From Dermacentor variabilis (Eukaryota; Arthropoda; Arachnida; Ixodida; Ixodidae): a DNA stretch of 64,000 bases. This document shows, one piece after another, positions 44,668 through 56,126 of the stretch. The notes beneath the pieces were generated by a model. The model made no database searches and was not told the origin of the DNA. It worked only from the letters and a program-made list of their open reading frames with translations. Location of the stretch: the NCBI RefSeq assembly GCF_050947875.1, contig NC_134572.1, forward strand, positions 129,316,105-129,380,104, written 5' to 3'. A program made the position numbers and the translations under genes. Each line of letters starts with the position of its first letter. Positions within the stretch are counted from its first letter, which is position 1.

Positions 44668-44798
44668 CAGTGTGGTCCATCAGCAGATGAGGCGGCAGCT
44701 CGTCCTTGGGACGGCAGTAGGGGCAGTTGTAACCATACTCAGCACACTTCTCTGCATCTTCTTCTGAGGAAATTTGGTCACATAGACCATGCATCCAG
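44668..44798 (-). CDS. KMT2C/KMT2D: KMT2C/D C-terminal part of PHD6
   Basis: The acceptor cttccaccag supplies the base finishing the split Arg codon. Reads WMHGLCDQISSEEDAEKC then YGYNCPYCRPKDELPPH. The WMH-x2-C and NCPYC ligands complete PHD6, and the EEDAEKCAEYGYNC segment matches the family's EDD..QAADEGFDC pattern. Donor gtatgc, leaving phase 1. Confidence 0.93.
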
Positions 44799-45719
44799 CT
44801 GGTGGAAGAGGAACAAAAAAAGGTGTTTCAATGCAAAGGATTTCCATTACACTTACCTCTTGTAAAGTTTAAGGTAACCCTTTTTGGATGCTTATATATT
44901 TATATTAAACATTACCACGAAGGTATTAAAACAACTTGATGAAAAAAAATAGCACTCAAAAACTTCACAAAGTCATGCTTATGGCTGCGGCTAATTATTT
45001 TATGCCAGCAGCTCCACGCTTTTTGACCAAAGCGCTTAGTGCCTACCCAGCAAGCCTGACAGTACTGATTTTTTGGGAAAGCATGGCCATCACAAAATTA
45101 GACTTTTTACTAACTGATGTGATAACAAAAAACAGATATGAAATTACCAGAAATCACACGCACACATATACTATACACTTTCATCCACACACTCACGAAA
45201 ATGCGAGGAATTCTAAGCCAGCACATTAAACTACATTTTGCAAACACTTTTCTTTTTCAGCTAAATTCATGCTTTGTTATCATTCTCGCCATTATCTCTG
45301 CTATTGCATTAACTGCAAGGCACAATAGACGATAATTTTTTTATTTAAAAAAAAACGATTCATTGCAAAGTTAGGCCTCCTGGAATCTCAATCCAACAAT
45401 CACATTCTTTTCAATGTGTACCTGATTTACACCACATTAAAGCATTACACCACCACAGTCTGCTAAAATAATTTATTGACTTCAGCCTACAATAAACAAA
45501 GATATAGATGGTATCGCGTACTACAACAGCCATGAGCCCGTGCCCACAGGAAAGTTCAACTCACGTGCTTTATCAGTCGGCTATACCAGAACAGAAAGCA
45601 TGTTTTTAAGTTGTTTTGATGTACAAAAAGTCTGTTTTGATGAACGAAACATTGGTGCATGCCCGCCTGTGCATGCCCCAATGTGCGAGTGGTAGTACAT
45701 AGACGCACTGGAGCAAACA
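44799..45719. other. Intron DNA, nothing recognised
   Basis: AT-rich, short random frames only. Confidence 0.55.
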
Positions 45720-45827
45720 AACCATGCAACGAAAACTGAGGGAGGGAGGCATGAGAAAAAAAAAATTCCCCGTATTCCTGCTTAGTAGTAGCAGATGCCA
45801 GGAAAGAAAAAGTTTGGAAACTGGCGT

Positions 45828-45924
45828 GCTTTTTAGACGTACAGACGGCTCCGTAAATATAAGGCATCGACCATTTTGGACTCGTTCACAGCACCGTATA
45901 TTTACGTCATTGACCCTGAAAGGG
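45828..45924 (-). mobile_element. piggyBac-like TTAA end
   Basis: Ends tcattgaccctgaaaggg then TTAA (45925-45928). On the minus strand this reads TTAA ccctttcaggg followed by two gtaaatata(a/c)gg(c/t)-type motifs, a pattern common at tick TTAA-target element ends. Confidence 0.5.
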
Positions 45925-45925
45925 T

Positions 45926-46195
45926 TAAAGGGGCCCCAAACCACCACTCAGGCTTGACAACAAAACCCTACCAGCGGATAGCATACGGTGCTGTGAACAT
46001 CTCAGCCAAGTTTTGCAGTCTTATGCTGCGCATGAAGCTCGCAAGCAGAGCACGAAGCCACCTTTGTCTTGCGCTCTCTCTTTTCAACAGAAGCCTGCTC
46101 CTCACTCATTTCTGGATGCTTTATTTCATAATATAGCAGACACCATACACGGCTGCTATTGGCCTATAGCTGACCTCAACAAAGAAGGGTGCTTG
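45926..46195 (+). repeat. Tick interspersed repeat (ttaaaggggcccc)
   Basis: Reads ttaaaggggccccaaacc, accactcaggcttg, gatagcatacggtgctgtg, and near the end gcagacaccatacacggctgctattggcc. I recall this order from many tick sequences; class unknown. It abuts the gag relic. Confidence 0.45.
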
Positions 46196-46199
46196 GGAA

Positions 46200-47908
46200 T
46201 TGCAGTGAAAACAGCGAGGTTGGCTGCGTGGTCTAGCAGTAGCACATTGATGTGCAATGTGGCCAAAAACGCCACACTGCCGACACGTGATACTGCGGTT
46301 TGGCAGCTCGAATCGCGGGATACCTTGCGTCGCTTGAAACCCGAAGTCCTGAGGCGCTCTCCCAAGTTGTTGCGGTGCCGGAGTGTAGTTGCCCCGTGTG
46401 TTCGTCGCACAAGTGAACGGTACAGGTGAGGGATTCTACTCCAGGGCTCCAGTGTGAAGCGTCGTTGACCGCAGACACTCAGAAGCCGAAACTGCCACAG
46501 GCTGCAGCTGCCACTCTCGTTGCTGGACCGGGAGGGTTTGGTTGGGCGTTGCAGTGGTGTGCGGAGATGGATAGATGAAGGCCAAATCAGCTGCTGCTTG
46601 TTCAAATACACGGTGGTGGCGTATTGCACACCACGAAGCGCAGGCAACGCCAAGCACATTCTATCGTAGGGCCTTCGCCATTTCTTGCAGGTTTGCAACG
46701 CTCATGTTGGCTGTTAGGTCTTGGAATGTCGGATGCATTTGTCTCCGCACATGTTCCAGGTTTTCAGCATCTGTAACAGGTTCCGCTATGCGGCCATAGT
46801 GTTCGGCAATGACGTGAATGAACTGCTTGAGGTTTTCTGCCCGATGCTGAGTGCACTGTGTGGGGATGCGCGACTCTCGCGCGTCCCCTGATATGTTTTT
46901 CCCGCATGGTGCGTCTCCTGTAATCCGGCTTTGCCGCGTGGCCTGCGTGATGCCCGCGGCGGTCGATGTGGTTGGGGCGCAGTGCGAGAGATGGCGCGAG
47001 TGTTGCCTTGCTAACGTCACCTCCCGGCAGGGTTACTTGGGGGCGCAGGGGAGGACGGGCTGGCTCTTCCCCGGCGGGTCGGCGAACGGCGTGGACATCC
47101 CGCGCGCCGCCAACCCATGCTTCTGCGAGACCGCCTCGCGTGGCCGCCTTGGAATGCGCCACCATTCGCGAGACAGTACGCGTGAACGACCAGGCATTAT
47201 GATCCAGCATGGGGCGAACATATTCGCTGGTTTTCCGGTCGCGGTGAGTCGGACTTCTAGATTTGTCGCGCGCCCATCGGCATGTTTTGTGGATAGCAAC
47301 TCGGCTAGCAGGCATCGATCTATGAAAGGTGCAATAAATGCCCTTGTGATTGTTTGCACTACTGTACTGTTGTTCCTTTGTCCCAAGAGCACAGAGTGGA
47401 ACCCCCACAACTGATCTAGCTCTGCTTTTAGTTTAAACTTGTAGTCAACAGTGGTAAACCCCGCCGTAAATTCGGGAGCGAAGGACTGCCAGTCAGGGTG
47501 CGCACCTGAGAAGCGCCACCATTGTTTGGCTGACCCCTCCAAAGCTGCTGGAAGCAACTTCAAATGGTGGTCAGGGGGGATCCCCGCAATATTGCTGTAC
47601 TCTGGGTACTTCTCCAAAAAGTCTTGCGGCGAGTGTTGGTCCTGGTAGCCACTGAATTTCAGCAGTGGGACGGGCACACCTTTGATGTTGAGCGCTGGGC
47701 CCGCGCCGGTTGTCTCATCGGGCCTAGCCATGCCGGTTGTCTCGTCACGCCTAACCATGGCGTTCAGCGGCGTGGTGCGCAGAATTTGAGCTATATCAGC
47801 CGCGAGTCTCTCCCTTTCCATTGTGGCCCCGGAGGTCAAAGCCAACAGTCCTTGGACGATCGAAGAAGGCAGGAGAGGCTGCACAACTAGCTGGGTGGCA
47901 ATAGACAA
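46200..47908 (-). pseudogene. Ty3/gypsy-like gag relic
   Basis: The frame 47908-47033 gives a gag-like core: VPVPLLKFSGYQDQHSPQDF, LLPAALEGSAKQWWRF and WQSFAPEFTAGFTTVDYK. Further downstream in another frame (46285-46244) is a zinc knuckle CRQCGVFGHIAHQC (C-x2-C-x4-H-x4-C), followed by a partial second CFHCNS. Frame changes separate the parts. No protease or polymerase is seen; the element is cut off at about 46.2 kb. Confidence 0.75.
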
Positions 47909-48062
47909 TTCTCAATCCTCCATGTTAGGTCCGGTTGGACGAGCCCCCTTTTGCCAAGTACGTTCTTTATTTCGAGAAATCCTCGGCGGACGCACACACA
48001 CGCAATCTGTGTTCCCCCTCCCAACTCATGAAAGACTCAGTGGATTCTATTACTATTCCGGC
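47909..48062 (-). mobile_element. 5' LTR end and primer-binding site of the gypsy-like relic
   Basis: On the minus strand the LTR piece ends ...aacgtacttggca, followed closely by GGGGGCTCGTCC, which matches the tRNA-Pro-type primer-binding site, and then by the gag leader. LTR sequence matches the fragment at 27659-27912. The LTR is truncated at about 48060. Confidence 0.6.
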
Positions 48063-48168
48063 TCCTGACTAACAAGCTTGCTGTCAACCCCAACATGCAC
48101 TTGTCACCACTAGCAACTAGATGTATTAGCGCAACTTCTTGGGGCCAGTTGGTGCATGATGAAGTTGA

Positions 48169-48277
48169 GAAAGGGGGTACCAGCGAATACACAAGGACGC
48201 ATACACAAGAAAAAGGCATTAGACCTGCCTTTTTCTTGTGTAGGCGTCCTTGTGTATTCGCTGGTACCCCCTTTTTC
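48169..48277. repeat. Near-perfect 50-bp inverted repeat
   Basis: 48169-48218 pairs with 48226-48277 around a 7-base loop; only one mismatch and a two-base indel. Arms contain ggtaccagcgaatacaca. The very high arm identity means a young foldback or a recent inverted duplication. Confidence 0.9.
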
Positions 48278-49253
48278 AAATTCACAAATTTATTAACTAG
48301 ACTAACACTTACCAAGCCATTTTCTTTAAATGCCGTACTCCACCAGAACCGATATGTTTAAGGACTCTTTCTTTCCTAGTTCAATAACAGAAGTGAACAA
48401 ACTAAAGCATGCACCAACCACTTGCATTGAGTAAACTGTTTGGAATATTATCTGTGCGCTCCTCCTTTTGCCTACCCTGCCATTATTGTTGTACATTTTC
48501 TTTGTTTCTCTCTTTGCCATTTGTCTCCCCTTCCCTGCTCGGGCCCGTCCAGGGCCTACAGTGTGTAATAAGTAAAAAAATGAATAAATAACTGTGTGCA
48601 TGGGCTTCGAACGTGGGTTGTACAGTTTCATTCAAGACTTTTGTGCAGAGCTTTAAGGTACACAGAAATCTAGAACAGTAAAAGAAGGCACGGAAAACGA
48701 CCAGGGTTGGACGAGCGCTGATAAGGGAAGTTCACGAAATGACGAGGGCAACGGAAGCGACAAGGAACACTGAATAAAAGTGTTCATAGTCAACCACTAG
48801 TAGTGGTTGTGTTATCCTGCATAGCAGCCCAAATGCAGTTCAAGGCTTCCATGAGTAGCTATGAGCCTGCCTCGCCCAAACTCTATAAAAAAATAATTTA
48901 AATAAAGCCTGCTGGCCTTAAACAAGTAAGTGCATTATTCATACACAGCATCATTTTTGCTTCCCCTGTAATTTCTTTCCCAGTACTCTTCAGCAGGGAG
49001 TAAGCATTAGAACATTCAAATGAGTCACCTGTAGGCATTCAACCGTAAATTTTGTTCTTGTCTAACGGCATTATATGTCCCTGTGTAGCAGTAACCGAAG
49101 GACATAAAAGACAAATGTCATCTGATGCAAACAATATTAAATCTACCCATGTGGCAGGACTATAATGCTGAGAAATGCAGAATACAAAGATGGATTTTAA
49201 AGATAATAAAAAGGTAATGAAAAGGCATGCCACTCCTTTGTACAGTCACTCAC
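48278..49253. other. Intron DNA, mostly unrecognised
   Basis: 48760-48850 (aataaaagtgttcatagtcaaccactag) resembles 1095-1140. Otherwise no gene or repeat end seen. Confidence 0.45.
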
Positions 49254-49418
49254 CGTTCACACTGGACGCATTGGATGACGAGGTCATTCTCCTGGTATTT
49301 GAGCAGGCACAGGGGACACGAAGTTTGGCTGGCACAAGGACCACATTGGGTGTAGTTATTCTGCCACTGTGAGCCATAGCCTGGCTCGGTGGCCCCACAC
49401 TGGATGCAAACCACGCAC
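49254..49418 (-). CDS. KMT2C/KMT2D: KMT2C/D end of PHD5 and start of PHD6
   Basis: 165 bases; the first base completes the split Trp and the exon leaves two bases of an Arg codon. Reads CVVCIQCGATEPGYGSQW, then a segment with CGPC and SCPLC pairs, ending DLVIQCVQCER. This matches the extended PHD5-PHD6 junction of KMT2C/D, including the WQNxYTxCGPC motif. Acceptor tctcttcaccag, donor gtgagtg. Confidence 0.94.
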
Positions 49419-50220
49419 CTGGTGAAGAGACAATGACAAGGCTATTCATGAGAATAAGTGCGCCCTGTTGATTTAATTTTGAAACCACCTACAACTGTGC
49501 TGTCTTAAAAATCATCTTCCTTGTTTCACCATAAGCTGCAAGCTACACCACTGAAACCCACCAAGGGGCCACACCAAAACGCATGTCTCCACAATTTTAT
49601 TCACATGACGTAGCACACGTTATGACTGGTGCAGCAAACAGATCCAGAAATTGAAGCCCTACAATATAAAAACTAAAATGTCAATTTTTTTGCTTGAAAG
49701 CTGCATATATGCACTTGCATCAAAACGTTTTTGCTGCGGCTGACACGTTCTTGCACCACCACTGGTTTTTGTTTCAAAACGGTGATTGGCCAGCAAGGAT
49801 GGCACTTTTCCACTGCAGAGGTGTCGTCAAGTAGTGACCCAGACATGACGCACAAGGCTAGACACTCGACACACTTTATGCACTACACACAGCAGCAGCA
49901 CCCGTCGGAAGCTTTTACAATAAAGACTGAAAAAAAAAAAGAAAGCGTGGTGCATATCACTAGAGCAATGCAACTCCAAGACATGGAATACAGCCAAGTG
50001 TGCACCCTGACGTGGGGGCCGTACTTGCGTTGTTGATAGGCCAGCTCAAGAACAGGTTAGGTTATGTATTCAAAAGCTGAGCTAACATTATTAAGTCAGT
50101 ATACTATTAAAATTCAGAAACCAAATATTCACATACTCCTGGTTTACACATTCTGCCCCAATCAGAATATTGCTTGTAAAAGCCCACTGCTCATGTAATA
50201 CCACAATGAAGGGGCAGTTG

Positions 50221-50330
50221 ACATATAAGAAAGAAAGAAAGAAAGAATGTAGCCACGGCAGCCAGGATTCAACCATGTACACAACAGCAAAACACCTCAT
50301 CCAATGAGAAGCCGTGGTGGGTGGCCACAG
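50221..50330 (-). mobile_element. Degenerate tRNA-SINE with GAAA tail
   Basis: The minus strand reads ccaccacggcttctcattgg then gttgaatcctggctgccgtgg and ends in a (ctttc)n tail. Head and B-box-like core suggest a decayed tRNA-SINE. Confidence 0.45.
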
Positions 50331-51008
50331 TAAAGTTTCAAAGGGCAGATGTTTTCATAGATTAAAGCATATTTCCAGTATTCCAGCATGGTACTAGTTT
50401 GCAGATAGAGTACCGTGCCCGAGTCATCTCATTCAGGTATTTCAGCAATCGGCGATAATCAGTGATCATGAAAGCCCTGTTCTGGCCACAACATAGAAGC
50501 TGGTTAAACAACAATTTTAAGGCAGCTTTTATTTGCATGCGACAGGTTGCGTCTGTGTTGCTCAGATGGCACGCGTCTCTCAAGTTCCAAAATGGTGGAG
50601 TGGCTCAAGAAGTCCATGCAGTTTATGCGAGAAATTCAAGAACTTGCATAAACGGTGATTCAGAGGATTCGAATCGTAACATAACCCACATAAATTTTTT
50701 TTTTGTAAGATACTAATTAACTCAACCAAAACAAACCAAAACACCAATTAGGAAAATCATTCATTTTTCTTAGAATATTAGGATAAAGGAAATTTGTCAA
50801 ATGTTCAGCAGTGTATTGCAAACAAGTATGATTTCAATGAAAAGTCTGCTAACGTGTTATTTTGATAGAAATTCACATTGAGAAAACACTTCCGGCACAC
50901 AGCGGGCTAAACCACCCGCCACTGAAAACATGGTGGCTGGCCTCACTCAGTTACTTAAACACCGAGTTACTATAAATAGAAACGAAAACAAAGCAGCAAG
51001 GTGCCCAC

Positions 51009-51190
51009 CATCGGCACTTCCAGTTTCCCTGGGGCACCGTCTCAAGGGGCGGCAACAGGCAGTACGTGTGGTAGCTGATGTCGCACTCATCGCAAAGCAG
51101 AAGCCGGCTCTCGTCGTGCGGCTGGCCACAGCCCTCGCAAACCGTGCAGTCCAGGCAGCGCCACCCCTTCTTCAAGATCATCTTCGTCAC
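51009..51190 (-). CDS. KMT2C/KMT2D: KMT2C/D end of PHD4 and most of PHD5
   Basis: Acceptor ctgtgccag, donor gtgggc, phase 0 to 2. Starts VTKMILKKGWRCLDC, which closes PHD4, then CTVCEGCGQPHDESR and LLCDECDISYHTYC with the PHD5 zinc ligands, ending TVPQGNWKCRW. The final Trp codon is split across the intron, and the last Cys pair of PHD5 begins the next exon. All expected Cys/His ligands are present. Confidence 0.95.
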
Positions 51191-52535
51191 CTGGCACAGA
51201 ATCACAGGCCATCAGCAAAACGCACACTTCCGCACAGATTACACTAACTTTTCTACGGGGTCACTAATTCCGATTTCTCAGAACCACCTATGAGGTTTGA
51301 ATCAAACAAGATTCAGGTAAGCGGACGCATCACAAAGGCTGGCCACACTTGGTGATGAAAGAGATAATATAGAAAAAGACACATAAATAATTGTTTGTTC
51401 CTGTTGAACAGCAACGGCTGCCAGTTGGTTTTCGCCTTTTCAGGAGTGTAAACTTGGCAGGGGGATTTCTTTCAGCAACCTAGACAGATGAAGATGCAAC
51501 ATCCTGTGCTTCTGTGGTGTCTAACAACAGTGGCCACATTGATGTTTTCTCCTCCTCTACATGTTATCCAGACACAGCACCTCTACTCAGCGTGAGAGTC
51601 GTTGATACAACATCTTTTTTTTTTTTTTTTACTCAGTGCACTGTTACGTCTACTATTACCACAGCCCATTCCCTTCCGTTTCAGGCTATCAGATATTGGT
51701 CTGAAAACTACCAACATAGTTCACAGGCATTCGGCTTTGCATTCCCCCAGAAAGCTTCCTTTATGCATAGTGTGACAAAACTGTGCGGGACAGCAATGCA
51801 TTTAGAAGCAAATCACAGGGATGAACATTTAAAACTTTGCCACTAGCCTCAGAATTCCTACTAAGTAGTCATACCTTGAGTGCTGACTTGGATTGATTCC
51901 ACATATTACGAAATCAACCGAATTTTGGAGTTCCACCAAGCCTTCTGATTTCTGTTTGATGTGGTGGGACAATTCGGACAGCAATTTTTAGCACAGAAAA
52001 GCAGTAAAGTTGCCACAGAAAAAAAAAGCAAACAACACCACAGCTGCAGACAGCTGCTCTTCAAGCACACACAGTCACACATGAACCCAGAGCCTACAAC
52101 ATTATTGCTTAACACTGCATTTCAAAAAATATTACACAATTAAATTATTTAGAACTTGCTATGGCTGTTGCACTGAACCCTAGGCAAAAGTGTTTTGAGT
52201 TTAACGAACTTAGCATAAGGTAACATTAAGCTCCACGGAACTTTTTTACTAGTCGGCCCCTGTGCAGTGTCCCCTACTCTGATTTACGAAATTGTCCGGT
52301 GATATTACTGCTCAGCAACACCACCTATTAGACTGCTATAAATTTCTTCAAAAACTTTATTTTTGTTTAGTAGCACAGCAAAAAAAAAAAAAAATAAAAC
52401 ATGTTGAGAGCATGAGCTCAGGAGAAAATCTTTTTTTCCCAAGATACTGCAAGTCACTAGACTCTGTCTGAAGTTGCCTAAAATTGTAACGAAACAGTCA
52501 ATAAAGGCCTCAGTTTTCATTAGACTGTCCTGCAT
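51191..52535. other. Intron DNA, nothing recognised
   Basis: Long non-coding stretch with a T-run at about 51617-51630 and A-runs at 52020 and 52380. Confidence 0.55.
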
Positions 52536-53600
52536 ACCGTATTTACTCTATTCTAATGCACCCTTGATTGTAGCGTGCACCCATTTTCTAAGACCAAAAA
52601 AAAAAAGAAGAAAAAAATCATTCTCCATTGTAACGCACACCCGTTTGCTGTGACCTAAAAGAAAGAAAAGTCCTTTACAGTAGCGCGCACCTCATTCTTT
52701 CATACAGAAATACAACTTTCCCTCATTTGGAAAAAAACAAAAGATTTACTCCCAATGCATTATTGTTGCGATAAATAAAGAAAGTCGCAGTTTCACCCGA
52801 AAGGCAAAGCATCGATTACGACAGCAAATTAGTAGACAGCTATATGAAAAGTAAGGATAGTAGTTTTATCAACCGTATAAACATTTAAACATTTGCTTAC
52901 TAACTAAATGAACAAGCATGGGGTTACACCTGCCCAAGCAAATATGAACACGTCTCACGCAATGACCGCAGAGACTCTATCAGAACCCTGGAGTGGGGAA
53001 GTGCGGTAGCAGGAGCAAGTGAATTGACCTTTGTGCGGCCTCTCGCTTCAATGCGCACTAAGCGACGAGAACACAGCATGGTGCGCCTAGATGCATAGAC
53101 TGTGCCTCCACCACAGATTACTTTCAAGATAGGGGCCGCGCGGCCACGCCGTACATAGCAGCTGCTGGAGTAGAAATCTCCTGTTTGTGCCAGTCCCACT
53201 CACAAGTTTCGGGAACTCCGAACGCTCGTGATGCGGCCTGCTTTTCGTCCGTCACTGCACACGTGATCACGTTCGTCGTAATTGCGGCATCGTGATGAAC
53301 TTGGCATATCTTTGCAGTTGGCACTTCCATGCTAACAGAGCAAATGCGGAAAACGGGAAGACCCGGAATACGGGTGCACTAACCTAAGCCAAAGGAAGCA
53401 TTGCCTATGCATGCATACTGCAGAACATGGAAGGAACTACGGCAGCTAGGCTCGAAGCGCGTACGAGGCGGCCACTTCGAAATGCCGATGGTGATGTGGT
53501 AACACAGATTTAGGGTCCTACTCGATTCTAACGCGCACTAACTTTTTGGGCCCATTTTATAGGAAAAGAAGTGCACCTTAGATTCAAGTAAGTACGGTAC
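52536..53600. mobile_element. TIR element of the ACCGTATTTACT family, long copy
   Basis: Ends ACCGTATTTACTCTATTC and (inverted) ACCGTACTTACTTGAATC. 1,065 bases; aligns over most of its length with 14736-15511. No transposase. Its right end lies only 82 bases from the donor of the PHD4 exon. Confidence 0.8.
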
Positions 53601-53681
53601 GCTTTCTTTTTTGACAAGAGGCTGCTTACTGTGCATGGAAACACAAAAGGATAAGTGCGTATTGGAAACACGTTCACTCAC

Positions 53682-53786
53682 TTTGACATTGACGCAGTAA
53701 GGATGGTAGCACTGCCCACATTGGGCGCATGCGATGAGCCTGCCTTCTTCAGCCCGTCCAAAGCTTCCACACATGGCACACAGGTC
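53682..53786 (-). CDS. KMT2C/KMT2D: KMT2C/D PHD4 zinc finger, first part
   Basis: 35 codons, phase 0 to 0, acceptor ttgcactcag, donor gtgagtg. The peptide starts DLCAMCGSFGR, contains IACAQCGQCYHPYC and ends CVNVK. It supplies the first two Cys pairs and the His/Cys pair of PHD4; the closing Cys pair lies in the next exon. Near-identity to the family signature CGSFGR and QCYHPYCVN makes this one of the safest calls in the window. In this family the PHD4-6 cluster reads histone tails, notably H4. Confidence 0.95.
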
Positions 53787-54000
53787 CTGAGTGCAAAAGT
53801 TTTTGAACAGAATAAGGCATGTGGCACCCTCGCAAAATTTCTAACAGATTTTATTGGCCTTGCGCATTGCTCCATATTGATGCTGCGTTGGTTTCGTAGG
53901 AATTTGCACGTTTACCAGGTTTTGGATTAGTTTTGGCATGGTGCCTATCAGGCTAAAAGGCATATGCGAAACTCTTACACAAGGTTAGAAACTACTAAAC

Positions 54001-54034
54001 GCATGCCAATGCTGGCATGCCAATGCTGGCATGC
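54001..54034. repeat. Short palindromic tandem repeat
   Basis: gcatgccaatgctg occurs twice in a row and the whole is self-complementary (catgccaatgctggcatg), in the intron upstream of PHD4. Confidence 0.7.
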
Positions 54035-54340
54035 TATGCGCAGACCAGAGGCTCTAGTTGCGCGGTGCAGCTGCATGTAGACTAGGGTGGCCTAATACAC
54101 CTATTGGTGCGAACACTAATAGCTCTACCTAACTAATACAGGCCATTAGTCTCCTCCCATAAGGCTAATCCTTTTAGTATATTGAGAATACACCAACACA
54201 AATGTTAATAACTTATCAGGCCACCAGATTTTGCATTGCAATTTTTGCTGGGCAAAACAGAGCACACAACAGCAGCTTTGCCAGATTTTGTAGATCTCAC
54301 ACAGCTGTGTTCACCATATTTCATTAGCATCTCTACTCCC

Positions 54341-54384
54341 CACAGTGTTCACCCACAGTGTTCACCCCACGGTGTTCACCCCAC
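54341..54384. repeat. 15-bp tandem repeat beside a splice donor
   Basis: Three units of ccacagtgttcacc(c) lie 12 bases from the donor of the 54397-54495 exon, on the intron side. Confidence 0.75.
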
Positions 54385-54396
54385 CACTCTGCTCAC

Positions 54397-54495
54397 CTGG
54401 CTCAAGACGAAGTCATCGTTGGCTGAGAAGAGAACCATCTTGTTCTGTGACTCGTCCTGCTTATCTTTGGCTTCAGGAGTGCCAGCAGTGGCTCC
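54397..54495 (-). CDS. KMT2C/KMT2D: KMT2C/D exon leading into PHD4
   Basis: 33 codons, phase 0 to 0, acceptor tgtgttctcag, donor gtgagc. Reads GATAGTPEAKDKQDESQNK and ends in VLFSANDDFVLSQ. The last segment closely resembles the residues before PHD4 in vertebrate KMT2C/D. A short tandem repeat lies in the intron 12 bases beyond the donor. Confidence 0.85.
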
Positions 54496-55369
54496 CTGAG
54501 AACACATGGAAAAAAAAAGCACCATAAGTGAAAAGATGACAGAGTGCAATGTGCACTGACTACTGTGTTTTTGCGAGGTCATTTCATGCTCATTTCAACA
54601 TTCCATGCCCTGACAATATCAGAATGAGTGCAAGGCTAGTTACAACAAACACACACACATTGCAAACCAAGGCACCGTGACTGTCAGAACTGCATGCATG
54701 TCTTGGTAATCAGATATGTTTAACATGTGCAGACTTAAAAAACTCCCTCATAAAGAACTTGCCCGCCCACCTCATTTGCTTGAAATAGCAGCATGTGAAC
54801 AAAACTGCAGATTTTTTTTTTCCCTACATCCTTTGCGTATTTCACTGTGCGAACAAAGCTCACTGAGATTATCTTCCGGGTTGGCACCTTTGTAGAAGCA
54901 ATAACGAAGTTTGAATTGTTCCCACAGTCCTGAAAACAAATGTTTAAAGCTCAGCTTCATTCTTGTTAAATTCGAACATGCACACGTTTCCTCGTGATTG
55001 CTGGGCACTGTTAAATGTGACTTCGCCAAAGTATCTGCCTTGCACTTTTCTGCCTACTGCTGAAAATAGGGAGCCACAGCCACTGATCACTTCAACCACA
55101 AATGCTTACATATCGTCACTGAAGCAGCAGATCTTCACCAGAGGTCTCAGTGACAAGCATATACTGCATCTACCCTAGGCAAACTAGTATCAGTAGCTAC
55201 AAGTCCACAATCAAGAAACAAATTTACGATGCCAACTTGATTGCAACATAAACTTTCCTTCCATCTTTTACTTTACATTCCCTTACAATAAAACTTCCTT
55301 AATTCAACCCTCCTTAATTAGGAAAATTGGATAATACTCGTCCTTTGGTCCCGGCAGGCGTATGCAATA

Positions 55370-55975
55370 CTGTATTTGCTCGCATAATGATCGCACTTTT
55401 TAGTAAAAAAGAATTGACGCGAATTCATGGGTGCGATCATTATGCGAGTAAAATTTTCCGCGAAAAGAATCATCCCGCATTTGGTGCCGGATGACAACAG
55501 GTCAACAAACAGGCGGCTGCCACTGTATAGTGCAGGACACACACAAAAAAAGAAAAAAATGGCGGCCGGTGGAGCAAGCGGAATGCGCCGAATGCGCCGA
55601 ATGCAATTTTCTTTCTTCTCGTGAGCACATTACATGCATTGAAACAGTTTCTTCCGTATCAGTAATCAATAATATCGTTAATATCAGCAAGTTTGGGGCA
55701 ATAACGTAGCCATGTTCACTTTGAGGGGACAAAAACAGAAATGAGAGCGCTTAGCTGCCAGTGACATAGAAACACATGGCGGGCATGCTGCAAACACTGC
55801 GGCATTTGTCTTCACTACTATCCTAATACGGCACGTTTCCGCTAAGGGTGGGCAAATATCAGAGCTGTGTTACAAGCATCGGCATATGAATAGGGTACAC
55901 TTCTAATGTGTCATTGTAAACGTGGATACTATCGTTTCCGCTCACAATTTGTTGCGTGCCCACGAGTGCAGATGG
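55370..55975 (+). mobile_element. Truncated ACCGTATTTACT-family copy
   Basis: Begins tactgtatttgctcgcataatgatcgc and follows 27915-28530 in order (ggatgacaacagg, tggcggccgg, gtagccatgttcactttgagg, gcccacgagtgcag), then stops without the right end. Confidence 0.75.
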
Positions 55976-56126
55976 CTTATTTCTCATCGCCACAGCCATT
56001 AGCGGAAATCGTATGTGAATGCGAAAATTACAGCTATGCCAGAACGCTTTTTGGCTATTTGTGCCTCTAAAGCCTTTATTCTTGCGTTTACCACTGCACA
56101 TAACACCACGCTGCCTGTGTGCCTTG

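Noticed and set aside
46764..47414. Two long overlapping frames on opposite strands as host genes
   Set aside because: Both are shadows of the GC-rich gag relic; only the frame from 47908 shows gag motifs.
49254..49418. Frameshift within the PHD5/PHD6 exon
   Set aside because: An apparent extra G came from misreading a line boundary; the frame GAG-CCA-GGC-TAT is continuous and the 165-base length fits both phases.
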